Part shown: piece by piece, positions 22,877 through 33,950 of the stretch
Position numbering within the stretch: the first letter of the stretch is position 1
Layout of the letters: the number at the start of each line of letters is the position of its first letter
Assembly: GCA_031002005.1 (NCBI GenBank)
Contig: JARYHS010008074.1
Coordinates: 344,806,932 to 344,870,931 of the forward strand
DNA: 64,000 nucleotides
Origin: Vandiemenella viatica
Taxonomy: Eukaryota; Arthropoda; Insecta; Orthoptera; Morabidae
Reading direction: 5' to 3'
Position numbers and translations under genes: made by a program
The notes under the pieces: model-generated
The model's input: the letters and a program-made list of their open reading frames with translations, nothing else
What the model was told of the DNA's origin: nothing
Database searches by the model: none

Positions 22877-23369
22877 CGCAGAAGAAAGAATATTAATTTA
22901 TTATCAATAATTATTAAACATAATAACCTGATAGATAACGAAAATGTCAAATACGAATATATAAAGCTTAATATAAAAATATCAATTATTTTCCTTAATA
23001 TAACAAAAAATATGATTACATATACTTTAATGTAACAACAAATCATAACTGTAGTTCTCGAATTTAATGTACCGTTACCTAGAACAACCAAAAAAGCCTA
23101 ATATTATTAAAATCATAAAAATGAAGCCTTATATCTGTAAATGCTACGGGTTTTGAAATTATAACTACCGAAGATCTGCTGGAAGCAATAATCAGTGTAA
23201 ATGTACAGTTCTTACTGAAAAGAAACACGCTCGATAATATTTCGATCCGAATATGTTGCTGGTCTACAACAGACACCCAAATTTGGAGATAACTTGCTAC
23301 TCAACATCTCATACTTGATAAAGCGACAAAGCTCTCACTGACAAAACCAAGTCCGAGGGTAATTATTAA
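22877..23369. other. AT-rich sequence spanning the inner end of the left arm
   Basis: No gene seen. Arm homology ends at 23,309 (…CTCAACATCT). In the other copy the first base beyond the homologous stretch is the edge of an LTR. Confidence 0.6.
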
Positions 23370-23560
23370 CGCTTGGGTCTGGCATTCAGGGGGACGCGGT
23401 TCGATCTCCAGTACGCTCATTTCCCAAAATCACTTTAGGCAGATGCCAGGATGGAGCCTTCACAAGGACATAGCCGGGTTTCTCCCCGTTTCTTGTCGCT
23501 AATACACTCCCGGCTCCAATGACTTCGAAGTCGGTGAAAACAAAAATAAAAAGATTTCAC
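23370..23560 (+). mobile_element. tRNA-derived SINE, partial
   Basis: The B box reads GGTTCGATCTCC at about 23,398. It is followed by the shared family body (AAAATCACTTTAGGCAGATG, then GACTTCGAAGTCGGTG) and an A-rich tail with AAAACAAAAATAAAAAG. The A-box region is weak. Confidence 0.7.
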
Positions 23561-23707
23561 AAAACTGATACTTCTGCAGACCATAAAACATATTATAAAA
23601 GAGTTTTATTTATTGAAAGGGAAAATTAAAAAGCTTGTGATTTGACTATCAAATTATTGCAAAATATAATAAATATATATCATTACTGTAATTAGGGTTT
23701 AACTTTT
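23561..23707. other. AT-rich spacer between two SINEs
   Basis: Nothing recognised. Confidence 0.5.
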
Positions 23708-23942
23708 TATTGCCGAGCGTGGTAGGTAAGCGGTAACGTTCTGGCCTCGAATTCGGGAGGCCGCGGGTTCGAATCCCCGTCCGAACATCCATGGTTTCCC
23801 AGAACTCTCCAGGCGAATGCCGGGATGCTTCCTTCGTAAAGGCCATGGTCGAATTCGTTCCCGTTCCTTGTACCTAGCCCTTTTCCGCCTCTAATGACCT
23901 CAACGTCGATGAGGCGTAAAGCCAAAAGAAGAAGAAAAAAAA
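23708..23942 (+). mobile_element. tRNA-derived SINE, best-preserved copy
   Basis: The head resembles a tRNA gene with an A box (GTGGTAGGTAAGCGG at about 23,718) and a B box (GGTTCGAATCC at about 23,766). These are internal RNA polymerase III promoter elements. The body continues with CAGGCGAATGCCGGGATGCT and AATGACCTCAACGTCGATGA, then an A-rich tail. This copy defines the family for the others listed. Confidence 0.85.
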
Positions 23943-24519
23943 CTTTTTTTTTAAAGAGGACAAGAAGAAATAATGAACAATTCAGAACAAATGGTCTTGT
24001 TAGCGCATAAGCGTTAGATAACACTGACACAACACAAGCTTTCACTACAATAACAAGGTCATTAAGTTTATATCGAATCAAATTTTTTGGCTACATTATA
24101 GCATTACTTAAAAATGTATGTTAAAAAAAGTCTCTCACTCAACGAAGTGAAGGAAGTAATAACAGTTTAGCAGCTATTCCCTTCCTGGAGTGCTCTTTAT
24201 ATGGGTACTTCCATAATGTTTGCGAGCACTTCGTCGCGTTTCGCACTACGCTTTCCTGAACACAGTTCAGAAGCAAAAAAACTGTGACAAATCAAATAAA
24301 GCTATGTACAAACTGCAGAGAGATTGGTGAAATTGTAAATATTATCTTTGCCACGAAGCCTAGCTCAGCTAATATGTTTCTACTAGGGTTGAAATACCAC
24401 TGCGCCTCAACATCCGCAAATGCGAAATTTCTTCATGAAATCGTACCTCCGTTTCCGCAAATTTTAAAACGGATGAATAACTGAGGTGTTGCAAAGCATT
24501 ACGTACTGATGAACAAAAA
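23943..24519. other. Non-coding sequence, possible small hAT-like piece
   Basis: Around 24,385-24,490 the string TAGGGTTGAAATACC, with ATCCGCAAAT and CGGATGAATAA words, resembles the end of the hAT element at 27,625-28,631. No matching second terminus or target duplication was found. Confidence 0.3.
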
Positions 24520-24537
24520 ACTTTTTTTTTTCTGTCG

Positions 24538-26545
24538 TCAGTCTTTCGACTGGTTTGATGCAATCTTCCATCCTTTCCTATCCTGTGCTAACCTCTTCAT
24601 TTCTACATACCCCTTACAGCCCACGTCCTCAATTATCTGTTTCGTATATTCTAATCTCTGTCTTCCTCTACAGTTCTTACCTTCGACTGTTCCCTCCACT
24701 AACAAATTAACCAATCCAGCATGTCTCAAAATATGACCTACCAGCCTGTCTCTTCTTTCCGTAAGCTTCTTCAACAAACTTCTTTTCTCACCCATCATTT
24801 CCAAAACTCGTTCATTTCTTACTTTGTCTGTCCACTTAATTTTCAGCATTCTTCTGTAGCACCACATTTCAAATGCTTCAATTTTCTTTCTTTCCGGTAT
24901 TCCTAAAGTCCATGTTTCGCTACCATAAAGTGCTGAGCTCCACACAAAGAGATTTAAAAAGTTCTTTCTAATTTCTAGATCAATATTTGAAACTAAAAGG
25001 TTTCTCTTTCTTCATGAATGCTCTTTTTGCTAGTGCGATTCTGCTTTTAACATCATTCCTGCTTCGGCCATCGGTTGTAATTTTACTTCCCAAGTAACAG
25101 AATTCACTTACTTCTCCCATTGCATCCGATCCTATTTTTATATTTAATCTACTAGTATTGGTATCATTTCTGCTACATTTCATCACTTTTGTCTTGCTTT
25201 GATTTATATTCAGTCCGAAATCTTCCTTCAGTATTTTGTTCATGCCATTCAGTAACTTCTCAATATCCTCAGCCCTCTCTGCTAACAAGAAAATGTCATC
25301 AGCAAATCGTAGCATACTGATTTTTTTCTCCCTGAAAACTTATGCCACATGGAAATTTTTCTTTGACTTTCTTCATTGCTTATTCTGCGTACAAGTTGAA
25401 TATTAACGGGGATAGACTACAACCTTGCCTCACACCCTTTTTAACTGATGCATGTCTCTCGTGATTCTCTACTTTTATTATAGCCACTTGATTCTAATAT
25501 AGTTTATAGAGTATTCTTCTATCTCGATACTTAAGACATGACTTCTTTAAAATTGTGAACATCTTGTCCCCCTAACATTATCAAATGCTTTTTCTAAATC
25601 TACAAATGCCATAAAAGTATCTTTGATTTTCTTGATCCGCCCTTCAAGTATTAATCTTAAAGACAGAATTGCTTCCCTTGTACCACGATTTTTCCTAAAA
25701 CCAAACTGATCTTCACCTTCTATCTCTTCTACTACCCTTTCCATCCTTCTGTATAATATTCTGGTCAGTAATTTTGAAGCAAGTGATGTTAGACTAATGG
25801 TGCAATAATTCTCACATTTGTCGGCTTGTGCTTTCTTTGGAAGTGTGAAGATGATATTTTTATTAAAATCAGTTGGAATTTCTCCTGTTTCATAACTTTT
25901 TGATATCAACTTGAATAATCTTTCGATTCCTTTCTCTCCTAGGGATTTAAGAAGTTCTGCAGGGATCTCATCAATTCCAACTGCCTTATTTGCTTTCAAG
26001 TCATTCAGAGCTTTATTAAATTATGTCCTCAAAACATCAATGTCGACATCACCTTCCTTTTCCATTACACTATTGTTCAAGTCGTCCCCAACATATAGTT
26101 TCTCAATGTATTCTTTCCATCGGTTAGCTCTATCCTCTGAGCTTAAAAGAGGTTTCCCATCGGCAGCTTTAATGTTCATACCTCTTTTCTTCATTTCTCC
26201 AAAATTCTGTTTGATCTTTCTGTAGGCAACATCTACGACCATTTCCTTTTCTACTTCTTCACACTTTGCTTGTAGCCATTTTTCTTTTGCTATTTTGCAT
26301 TTCCTATTTATTTGATTTCTAAATTGCCTGTACTGCTCTCTTCCTGCTTCATCCTGAGCATTTTTGTACTTTCTCCTCTGATCCATCAGCTCCAAAATTT
26401 CTTCTGTTATCCAAGGTTTTCGGGCAGCTTGTTCCCTAAAGCCTAATGTTTCTTTACCAGCTTTCATTATTTCGGTCTTTAATGCATTCCATTCGTCCTC
26501 GGTTGAGCTCCTTTCAGAATTACTTCTTAGACCTAAGTCTACCAT
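24538..26545 (-). pseudogene. RTE LINE linker, reverse transcriptase and C-terminal tail
   Basis: The linker frame (26,545-26,021) contains RKPWITEEILELMDQRRKYK and RWKEYIEKLYVGDD. The reverse transcriptase frame (25,999-25,547) has KAVGIDEIPAELLK, EDQFGFRKNRGTREAI and FMAFVDLEKAFDNV. The next open segment (25,315-24,980) carries the catalytic RFADDIFLLA and FCYLGSKITTDGRS. The tail (24,945-24,538) holds YGSETWTL, WCYRRMLKIKW and VGHILRH. Stops and frameshifts between segments make it inactive. YRTISL is altered to YCTISL. Confidence 0.85.
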
Positions 26546-26848
26546 TTCTCCAAATTTTTCTCTCGTGCTTAGATTGTTTCAGTTTATTCACTTCCAGTCT
26601 GTTCTGCTTATACTGCTTCCTTACTCGCTTTAAATTTCAGCCTGCACTCCATAATTATCAAATTATGGTCAGAGTCTATGTCTGCTCCTGGGTACTGCTT
26701 TACAGTCTAGAACTTGATTCCTGAATCTCTGTTTGACCATGATATAATCTAGCTGATTTCTGCCTGTATCCCCAGGACGTTTCCAGGTGTATATTCTTCT
26801 TGCATGGTTCTTAAACAGTGTATTTGCCACTACTTGCTTATATCTTTC

Positions 26849-27480
26849 TCAAAATTCTAACAACCTGCTTCCTCGCTCATTTCTTTCTCCTAGACCAAAA
26901 CTTCCTACAGTATTCCCCTCTTTTCCTTTTCCCACTATTGCATTCCAATCACCCATGATTATTAGATTTTCCTCCCCCTTCACATATTGGATTAATTCTT
27001 CAGTTTCGGTAAATATTTTTTCTGTTTCTTCATCATCTTCCTGTGACGTTGGCATATACACTTGTAGTAATGTGGTTGGGACGGGCTTAGTTTCTAACCT
27101 CATCAAAATAATCCTGTCACTAAACTGTTCATAATAACTCACCCGTTTCCCTACTTTCTTGTTCATTACAAATCCTACACCAGTGACTCCATTGACAGCT
27201 TGTGTTCCCCAGACCAGAAATCCTGTGCATCCTTCCATTTAATCTCACTAATCCCAACAACATCTAACTTAAGCTTTAAGTTTTCTAACCTGCCTGCCCT
27301 ATTCAGACTTCTAACAATCCACGCTCCGACTCGTGGAATGTTTCTGTCCATTCTGATGACTCCTCCCTGAGCAGTCCCCACCCGGAGATCCGATTGGGGG
27401 ACTATTTTATCTCCGGAATATTTTACCCAGGAAGAAGCCATCATGATTTTGGGAGGACACTTGGTGCTGGACCTCCAGAG
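26849..27480 (-). pseudogene. RTE LINE endonuclease region
   Basis: Two overlapping minus-strand frames carry the apurinic-type endonuclease: GAWIVRSLNRAGRLENLKLK and VVGISEIKWKDAQDFWSG in one, VYMPTSQEDDEETEKIF and IIMGDWNAIVGKGKEGNTVG in the other. The GDWNA motif supplies catalytic Asp and Asn. A frameshift near 27,175-27,240 separates the SEIKW glutamate motif from the rest. This enzyme nicks target DNA in active RTE elements. Confidence 0.8.
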
Positions 27481-27624
27481 TTCGAGGTCGGTCACTCTCT
27501 CCAGACTTTCAGAGAGCGAGGTCACTTTGAAATCACCTTGTACTAGCACAGGCTGATAGTGACTTGATACTGGGCACTCTCTGCTTGTCCGTGAAGGAAA
27601 ACACACTTGGTTTCTGTTGCAGAA

Positions 27625-28631
27625 TAGGGATATAACGGATCTCTGCATCCGCAAGTGGGCAACTTTCGCGTGAGATCCTACATCCGCAATACCTATTGCG
27701 GATGTATAGCGGATGTTTTTTTTACATTGCGATATATACTGTCTTATTCTTTTCTCTTTATAAGAGATTCTTTCCATCGTATCTTAGCTAACAACAATGA
27801 GGTTGTTTTTTTTCTGACGATCTTGAAATAAAAATAACAATGAACTAAATGTTGTTATTACCTAACCGACGAATTTACAAATTTAAATTTGCCTGTAAAG
27901 TAAGGCGCCTTCTTCACGGTAAACTTGCAGGACATCCGTGTAGAACTGCAATAGTCCATCAAAATGTTCCAAGCAATCATTTCCACTAGTACTTTCTCGC
28001 AGCACACCACGTGTCCTTATCGCACACTCGCAGAATTTTTCCTTCAATCATGGTCTAACACTATAGCTTGTTGGACAGCAAGGACTCGTGTTGGTTGTTT
28101 GGGAGTCCCAACATCCAACACGTCCTGCATGTAGTTCTCTAACCCTTTTCAAGGCTCTCAAGGTTCTTTATCTAAAATCGGATGAACGTAGATCCTACAA
28201 GTTGTACTGATGAACGGGCCGCTAGAGCGGTGGAAAGGCAGGTGGCGGGCACGGAGATGTGTGGTGGCGTGGCATTGTGCTTTACGCTTGAATTAGTAGA
28301 GCCGCGATCTCCGCAAAGTTCACATGACAAAGATTACTTTTTTAGACGCGTGCGTCGTTATATAAATAATTTAATTCACTTGTGAAATCATCTCATGTTT
28401 TTAGTTGTTGAAAGATGAGGCAAAAAATAAATCAATGTGGCGGTACTATATGGAAATAGATGTTAATTCTGAAAAATGTAGAATTTGGCATAAAAAATAT
28501 ACTTATTTTAATTTTACGTTTATTTTTGATAAAATATTAAAATCTAAATAATTATAAATTTATTTTTCCACTCCCGAATCCGCATCAGCAAAACATCCGC
28601 ATCCGCAAAGATGGCTTCCGTTACAGCTCTA
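27625..28631. mobile_element. hAT element with BED-finger remnant
   Basis: The left end reads TAGGGATATAACGGATCTCT. The reverse-complemented right end reads TAGAGCTGTAACGGAAGCCA. Flanking octamers TTGCAGAA (27,617-27,624) and GTGTAGAA (28,632-28,639) match at six of eight positions, consistent with an aged 8-bp hAT duplication. GCGGATG/CATCCGC words repeat inside both ends. On the plus strand near 28,435-28,500 a decayed BED-zinc-finger-like stretch (IDVNSEKCRIWHKK) is visible. A related block with a similar lead-in sequence lies at 33,180-33,480. The catalytic domain is lost. Confidence 0.7.
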
Positions 28632-28964
28632 GTGTAGAAGTGCTCGGGTCAATGGTTTGACTTGACGTGGTAGTTAATATGTTACAACGTTTTCGCTGAT
28701 GAACAGCCTACATCAATACGATAATTGCTCTACTAACTAAACATTGTCGTACTTTACATCATTGAGAGGGGCCGTTACAGGGAGATTTTGAACCGTTAAG
28801 TGTTTTGGCCTCCGCAGGAGCTGAGCTAATAATTGTCTAAAGCCGCGGGACAATTTTAACAATGGTGTCTTTGAAGGATAGACAAATATTGTGATCCTTT
28901 AATTGCCACATTTGGTGGATAATTTTAAAATATCCTGGCTCCCGATAAATTCATAATATTGTGA
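28632..28964. other. Non-coding spacer
   Basis: Nothing recognised between the hAT element and the truncated start of the next LINE. Confidence 0.5.
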
Positions 28965-30345
28965 TTCGTTTTAATATACTGGAAAATCGCGCAAGTAACT
29001 CCGATTTTCAAAAGAGGTGATCGAAGTGATCCTGGGAACTATCGTCCCATATCTATAACATCTGTTTGTAGTAGAGTTATGGAGCATATTATATGCTCAA
29101 ACATTATGAATTTTCTAGATTATAATAATTTGCTTACAACAAATCAACATGGATTTCGGAAGAAAAGATCATGTGAAACACAGCTGGCGCTATTTACACA
29201 TGACGTAATGAAAGTTATCGATACAGGTTCACAAGTAGATGCAATTTTTTTAGATTTCCAGAAAGCCTTTGACTCTGTGCCACACAACCGCCTTTTAGCG
29301 AAGCTTCGAGCGTACGGTATATCGGATCAGCTTTGTGAATGGATAAAGGATTTTCTAACTGGTCGGTCGCAGTATGTTGTCGTTGAAGGAGAAAGTTCTT
29401 CTAATCTAGATGTTACATCGGGTGTACCTCAAGGAAGTGTAATAGGACCACTTCTTTTCTTAATTTTTATAAACGATCTCGGAGACAAAGTGAAAAGCCT
29501 TTTTAGATTGTTTGCTGATGATGCGGTTATTTATAGGGAAGTAAGAACTTTGGCCGATTGCTTAGAAATTCAGCGCGATCTGGATGTTATTTTGGTTTGG
29601 TGCGCTGAGTGGCAACTTACTCTAAACTGTAAAAAGTGCAAGACAATGAGCATAACTAACAAAAAGAATCCGATTGTTCAGAAATACGAGTTAAACAATA
29701 CAGTTATTGATATGGTCGATTCTATTAAATATTTGGGAGTAACAGTAAAAAGGAACATGAAATGGGACATACACATTAATTCTTTAGTAGGTAGAGCAAA
29801 TTCTAGGCTGCGATTCATAGGTAGAATCTTGAAAAATTGTAATGAACAAACAAAGGAGATAGCGTACAAATCTCTTGTGCGTCCACATTTGGATTATTGT
29901 TGTGCCATTTGGGACCCGTTTCGTAAGGGATTGATCGAAAGTATAGAGAAAGTACAGAGAAGAGCCGCTCGATTCGTGACCGCTTGCTACAGTCCTTATG
30001 AAAGCGTCACAGAACTGATTAGTAGATTAGGTTGGGAGTCTCTGGTAGATAGACGACACACGTTTCGTTTAAACTTATTGGAAAACATGCGTACTCCAAC
30101 TTTCACTCATGAGTGTAGTGAAATACTTCTTCCACAAACCTATTTGAGTCGGAAGGACAGGAAAGATAAAATTAGAGAAATAAGGTGCAGGACTGATTCT
30201 TATATGTATTCTTTTTTCCCTCGTACCATTAGGGATTGGAATGCACAGCAAAGAGATTAGCTTTGGTGCTGAGCACCCTCTGCCACCCACAATTTTGTGA
30301 ATTGCAGAGTATATATGTAGATATGTAGATATGTAGAATATGGTA
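28965..30345 (+). mobile_element. CR1-like LINE, 5'-truncated, 3' end intact
   Basis: Coding begins abruptly near 28,974, within the reverse transcriptase, and continues to 30,260. The 3' region ends in a short tandem of TATGTAGA-type units (30,310-30,340), a microsatellite tail typical of CR1-group elements. The open frame is undamaged after the truncation point, so this is a comparatively recent insertion. Confidence 0.85.
28980..30260 (+). CDS. CR1-like reverse transcriptase, N-terminally truncated
   Basis: The reading frame is open from about 28,977 and begins WKIAQVTPIFKRGDRSDPGN, then YRPISITSV. The first in-frame ATG is at 29,079 and lies inside the domain, so it is not a natural start. 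Further motifs are QHGFRKKRSCETQL, FLDFQKAFDSVPH, GVPQGSVIGPLLFLIFINDL, the catalytic FADDAVIY and YLGVTVKRNMKWDIH. The LVRPHLDYCCAIWDP and VQRRAARFV region follows. The protein ends in RTIRDWNAQQRD. The endonuclease and the first reverse transcriptase block are absent, so it cannot be autonomous. It encodes no internal stop. Confidence 0.85.
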   Translation, partial: WKIAQVTPIFKRGDRSDPGNYRPISITSVCSRVMEHIICSNIMNFLDYNNLLTTNQHGFRKKRSCETQLALFTHDVMKVIDTGSQVDAIFLDFQKAFDSVPHNRLLAKLRAYGISDQLCEWIKDFLTGRSQYVVVEGESSSNLDVTSGVPQGSVIGPLLFLIFINDLGDKVKSLFRLFADDAVIYREVRTLADCLEIQRDLDVILVWCAEWQLTLNCKKCKTMSITNKKNPIVQKYELNNTVIDMVDSIKYLGVTVKRNMKWDIHINSLVGRANSRLRFIGRILKNCNEQTKEIAYKSLVRPHLDYCCAIWDPFRKGLIESIEKVQRRAARFVTACYSPYESVTELISRLGWESLVDRRHTFRLNLLENMRTPTFTHECSEILLPQTYLSRKDRKDKIREIRCRTDSYMYSFFPRTIRDWNAQQRD

Positions 30346-31079
30346 ATTGATCCATTATAATCATAAATATTATTCCAGATTGTTTAAAGGTAAATTTACA
30401 TAAAATCAAATGTGAAGCGTTTGTCATCCAATGTAAATTTTAATAATTTTGAATTTGTTTTGTTAAGATTTGTTAAGTTAGAAGAGGTTTTTTTTTGTTT
30501 TCTTTTATTGGCAACTGTAAGACGAGGCATTGATTGGTACTTGACTTGAGATTTTTAGTATTAGTATTAAAATTAAATACGCCTCAGACTGTACGTCTTC
30601 ACGAGCAACATTGGGTTATCTTTTAAATGACAAAAAGAGGGTATATGAGGTTTCATCCTTTCCTCACCCCCCCCCCCCTTTCTCCTTCCCTTCCCCAAGA
30701 TTTAATTTACTCTAACTTCGTTCTCCTTTAGTGACAGTTAGAAGTTACTGGTATAGTTAGCAAAATTCGAAGTGCTATCCACACATTCGGAAATATATTC
30801 TTCCAATCATTTTGTTTCATAAGCTGACCTTTCATTGGTTCTGCTGATTCAAGCACCATCTATAAAAATTTCAGTTAGAAAGTTCCTCAACCATATCATA
30901 TTCAGATATGTCACATTGTTCTCCTCAGTTAAAGTTATTTCTAAATCTGCACTGGATTATTCCGAATCGGACTTTTCAGGAATTGTTTTGATAATGCGTA
31001 AGAACGACTCATTAAATTTGGATAGGTGTCTAAACTGAGTGACCAACACATTATCAACTGTATCGATAATATGCTAAAA
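30346..31079. other. Non-coding sequence with a C-rich tract
   Basis: A run of C lies near 30,667-30,679 followed by pyrimidine-rich text. Nothing else was recognised. Confidence 0.5.
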
Positions 31080-32815
31080 TACGTTTATTGAAAACTGTTC
31101 TTCTGGATATGTTTCTATCTCATCTACGACCTCGTACCAAAAAAAAAATCTCTACTCTCTTCGGGATATGACTGGCTTAATAATAGGATATGTCCCAGTC
31201 TGAGAAGCACTTTCTCTTGCTGTTATCAGAGCAGACTAATAATTCCGGTACTATTTCTCAAATTCTGAGCTGTTTTCCAGCAATTGTGAAGCGTTTCGTA
31301 AATACAGTTTCAGTATGCGTAGCCTTACTTACAATATTTACTTGAAACAATGTATTACACCAAGTCACCATTATAACTATGGACACAGATTGCTCTATGA
31401 TCTGGCTCAGGGACAAGGCCTCTGTTGCTGCTACTGAATAATTTGTTTGCAGAAGAGTGTCACGAACTGAGGAGTAACTGTGATAACGAACTGCAGCGTG
31501 GATACCAATTCTCATCGCTTTGTTGGTCGAGAGAATATAACAAACATTTTTTAAAGAAATCCGGGCAAGAAAACCGATTTAACTGATGTTTTGGCGATAC
31601 CTGCTACTACCAAATTTTTTGACAGCTACATGGATTACATATGCTCGAAGATATTGGTACAGAATTCTGCTTTGGACACCTTCGTTTCCTCATATCATAC
31701 TGGATCCATTGTCATATCTTTGGCCTCGACAATCGTTCAAATCCAAATCGATAAATAGGCCACTGCTTCCAGCACTCAGGTACCGGTTTTTAAAAGCAAC
31801 GAAACCCTCACGTACTTGGTCTTCGTCTTGATTAGTGTCAACAAAAGCAATGTTAAAGATAACTGTTCGAAATGTCTGACATCTGGATTTAAATTCAGTA
31901 TGACGGAAAAGTATTTAAATAACTTAACCGTAGTACAAAATTTTATTGCGAATTTCATTAGTTTTGAATACATTTGCAAAATAATAAACATTAGTCTCCT
32001 TATAAGAATTACGGCAGAGATGCTCCATCATCACAGGGTCAAATTTTTGTAGCAGTTGCAATATATCCAGGAAGTTACCCTTATTAGAAGCATTTAATGT
32101 TTCAGATCCAAAGTTTCCTCTGAACATCAAATTATTGCATGATAAAAAGAATATCTTCGATATCGTTCATTCAACCGTGATTTTTCGTCTTCAGCCTGTA
32201 TTTACAAATAATTATCTATTTGACTGAAGTTCTTTACCGAATCAACGATTCTATCCAACTGAGCACGGTGCGCGGGTGATACGAGAATGTTTCATTAGTT
32301 TTGAGACGTTCTGAAGAGTGGCTCCAGTCATCAGATCCTTCTTTCCCAAATAAGAGTGAGACCTTCTGTTGAATAATCAACAGTAAACACAATCTGCAGA
32401 TTTAGAGTAATCAAACCATCTTCCTTTACAAGTTTCTCAATTTGGTATTACTTTTTGAAAATGACATCCATGATTTTTTCTTTGCTCAAATGATTATTTC
32501 ATCTCTGACTGCAGAGTCAATGAGTGACCATTTGAAGTATCATCATAATTTGTACTTTGAAAAGTTGACCGCGGTGGTATGTCTGGTATACCATATTCTG
32601 TAATATTTTGAACAGCAGACGACGTTCCAGACATAGGGAAATCTTCTCGTACATGCTGCTCTTTATCATCATGAGCCTTCTCTGAAGAACTTCTATTAAA
32701 TAAGTGTTCTTCTGTAGAATGTTGAACTAGTTGTAATGACGATGATTCAAATGATTCCTCAACTCTAAAAAGTTTTGCAAGCAATTTTGACGCTTTCTCA
32801 GTTTCACCTTATTTT
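31080..32815 (-). pseudogene. hAT-family transposase relic (DUF4371 / ZMYM1-like)
   Basis: Reading the minus strand from 32,784 down, the first segment is a serine-rich leader. Then FRGNFGSETLNASNKGNFLD with LLQKFDPVMMEHL (about 32,125-32,000) matches the DUF4371 start. NDCRGQRYDNGSSM (about 31,740-31,690) is the conserved CRGQ-YDNG block. KAMRIGIHAAVRYHSYSSVR and EALSLSQIIEQSVSIVIMVT (31,515-31,258) match the later core. Stops and shifts are frequent and the C-terminal dimerisation region is missing. Host genes derived from this family exist (ZMYM1 type), but the decay here argues for a dead transposon. Confidence 0.75.
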
Positions 32816-33179
32816 AAGATCTAACATGGTAGAAATAGATAAGTAGGTTGAATCTCGCCCCATGCACATGCACCCGCGTAAGAATGAACTGCAAGATTAC
32901 AGCCGAAAAGGAAGGAAACAGCTGCGGGAGGTGCGGCGCGGCACCGGAGAGTGTTAATTATTAAGAGACGACTGTGACGAGTTGTGATTTTCTTGATTCC
33001 AGTAACTCGAGTCGCAGCTTGAGTTGACTCGATTCTACGACAACATACGACTATGCATTCAGCTGAAGCTCTTATGTTTATAAACTCTTCTGGTTGATTA
33101 GTGTGTTAAAATAATATGTGAACAGCAAGTTGGATTATTATAGAATTTATTTTTCATTTTTTGCGCAGACGGTTCCCCC
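32816..33179. other. Non-coding sequence
   Basis: Mixed composition, with a GC-richer patch near 32,910-32,955. No gene or element was assigned. Confidence 0.45.
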
Positions 33180-33480
33180 ACATGAGGGCGCCCTGGCGCG
33201 AAGACGGATGACGGGCGGGCGCGGCGACGTGTGATGTGACATAGTGCGTGTCGCTCGGCGATGTTCAATCGTTAAAGACTGTTTTGTTGGAGTGTGCATA
33301 GTTATGTGTATAATTTAATTCACTTGTGAAATCATCGCACATTTCTTTTTTATTGCAAGATCGGAGGAGAAATGCAATCTGGCACCATAGACGATGATTA
33401 CACAAAATGTAGACTTTGTGATAAAAATTGTACGCAAATTTCATAGTCATATAATCACAATCCAGAATTCCTGCAAGACA
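33180..33480 (+). mobile_element. hAT relic with BED-type zinc finger start
   Basis: The lead-in TATAATTTAATTCACTTGTG with GAAATCATC matches the interior of the hAT element at 27,625-28,631. It is followed by a frame with DDDYTKCRLCDKNCTQIS (about 33,390-33,450), a BED-finger-like CxxC segment. No termini could be placed, so only the homologous core is reported. Confidence 0.5.
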
Positions 33481-33826
33481 GTATTGTTCACTTACCCGCA
33501 CATATACAGAGTGACACATTGGGTATAACTATATTCATGAGAGCCATCTACACACGAAACAACAAAATTTAAAACACACGGAGGTAAGGAACTGGCTGCC
33601 CTACTTGCGTAATTAGGACGGTTACTCCTCCTGGAAATTCCAACCATCTGTCTGCTTGTAGACTACACATGACCTGACCTGAAAGTCACAGCTCGTTTAA
33701 AGCAATGTAATCAATACAAGCAATACAATATACATTAGAGTATTTGATTTATGGCTGAAAGTACAAGGAAGGAGACTACAGTTTTGATTTTATTTGTTGA
33801 TTTATCGCAAAACTTTTTGTGTCCAG
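33481..33826. other. Presumed intron sequence before the ACSL exon
   Basis: No repeats were identified. The final bases before the exon are pyrimidine-rich (CTTTTTGTGTCCAG), a normal splice acceptor. Confidence 0.5.
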
Positions 33827-33950
33827 GGTCCTGAAATGATCCGTGTCTCCAAGTTCTACAAAGAGAGCAAAGAGGGGCGCTTTGTGGAGTACCTGGATAA
33901 GGATGTCCGAACCTTGTACGAGTCCTTCAGGAAAGGAGCCAAGGAATCAA
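33827..33950 (+). CDS. Host exon of a long-chain acyl-CoA synthetase (ACSL type)
   Basis: The acceptor is CTTTTTGTGTCCAG, ending at 33,826. The donor GTAAGT starts at 33,951. Between them 124 bp encode 41 residues, starting GPEMIRVSKFYKESKEGRFV and ending YESFRKGAKES, plus one base of the next codon. This matches the N-terminal region of animal ACSL enzymes, just before the conserved GPCLG segment, where GPE-(I/V)RVS and TLY-FRRGA-ES are typical. The enzyme activates long-chain fatty acids to acyl-CoA at ER or mitochondrial membranes. No other ACSL exon was found in the window, so flanking introns must be long. The codons are intact and more GC-rich than the surroundings. Confidence 0.85.

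Larger units (their letters stand above)
7067..23309 (+). repeat. Left arm of a large inverted repeat (about 16.2 kb)
   Basis: The reverse complement of 50,560-64,000 matches this interval from end to end, in the same order. Around 13,440-13,680 versus 57,180-57,420 I count three substitutions and one single-base indel. The extra length of this arm is mostly explained by a 3.3-kb Jockey LINE that the other arm lacks. Homology stops at 23,309, exactly where an LTR begins in the other copy. The outer end is not reached in the window. The arms sit on contigs separated by an N gap, so this is either a true duplication or two alleles joined in inverted order. Confidence 0.93.
24520..27620 (-). mobile_element. 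RTE-type LINE, nearly full length, frames broken
   Basis: Minus-strand segments in order are endonuclease, linker, reverse transcriptase and C-terminal tail, ending at a short T-tract (24,521-24,531 on plus), the element's A-rich 3' end. The 5' side abuts a hAT element at 27,625. Related truncated relics lie at 2,260-3,500 and 22,725-22,876. Several frameshifts and stops separate the open segments, so it is a dead copy that still shows nearly the whole architecture. Confidence 0.88.

Noticed and set aside
23766..23777. Possible functional tRNA gene from the A and B boxes
   Set aside because: The body and tail match a repeated SINE family, and no complete cloverleaf with an anticodon arm could be drawn.
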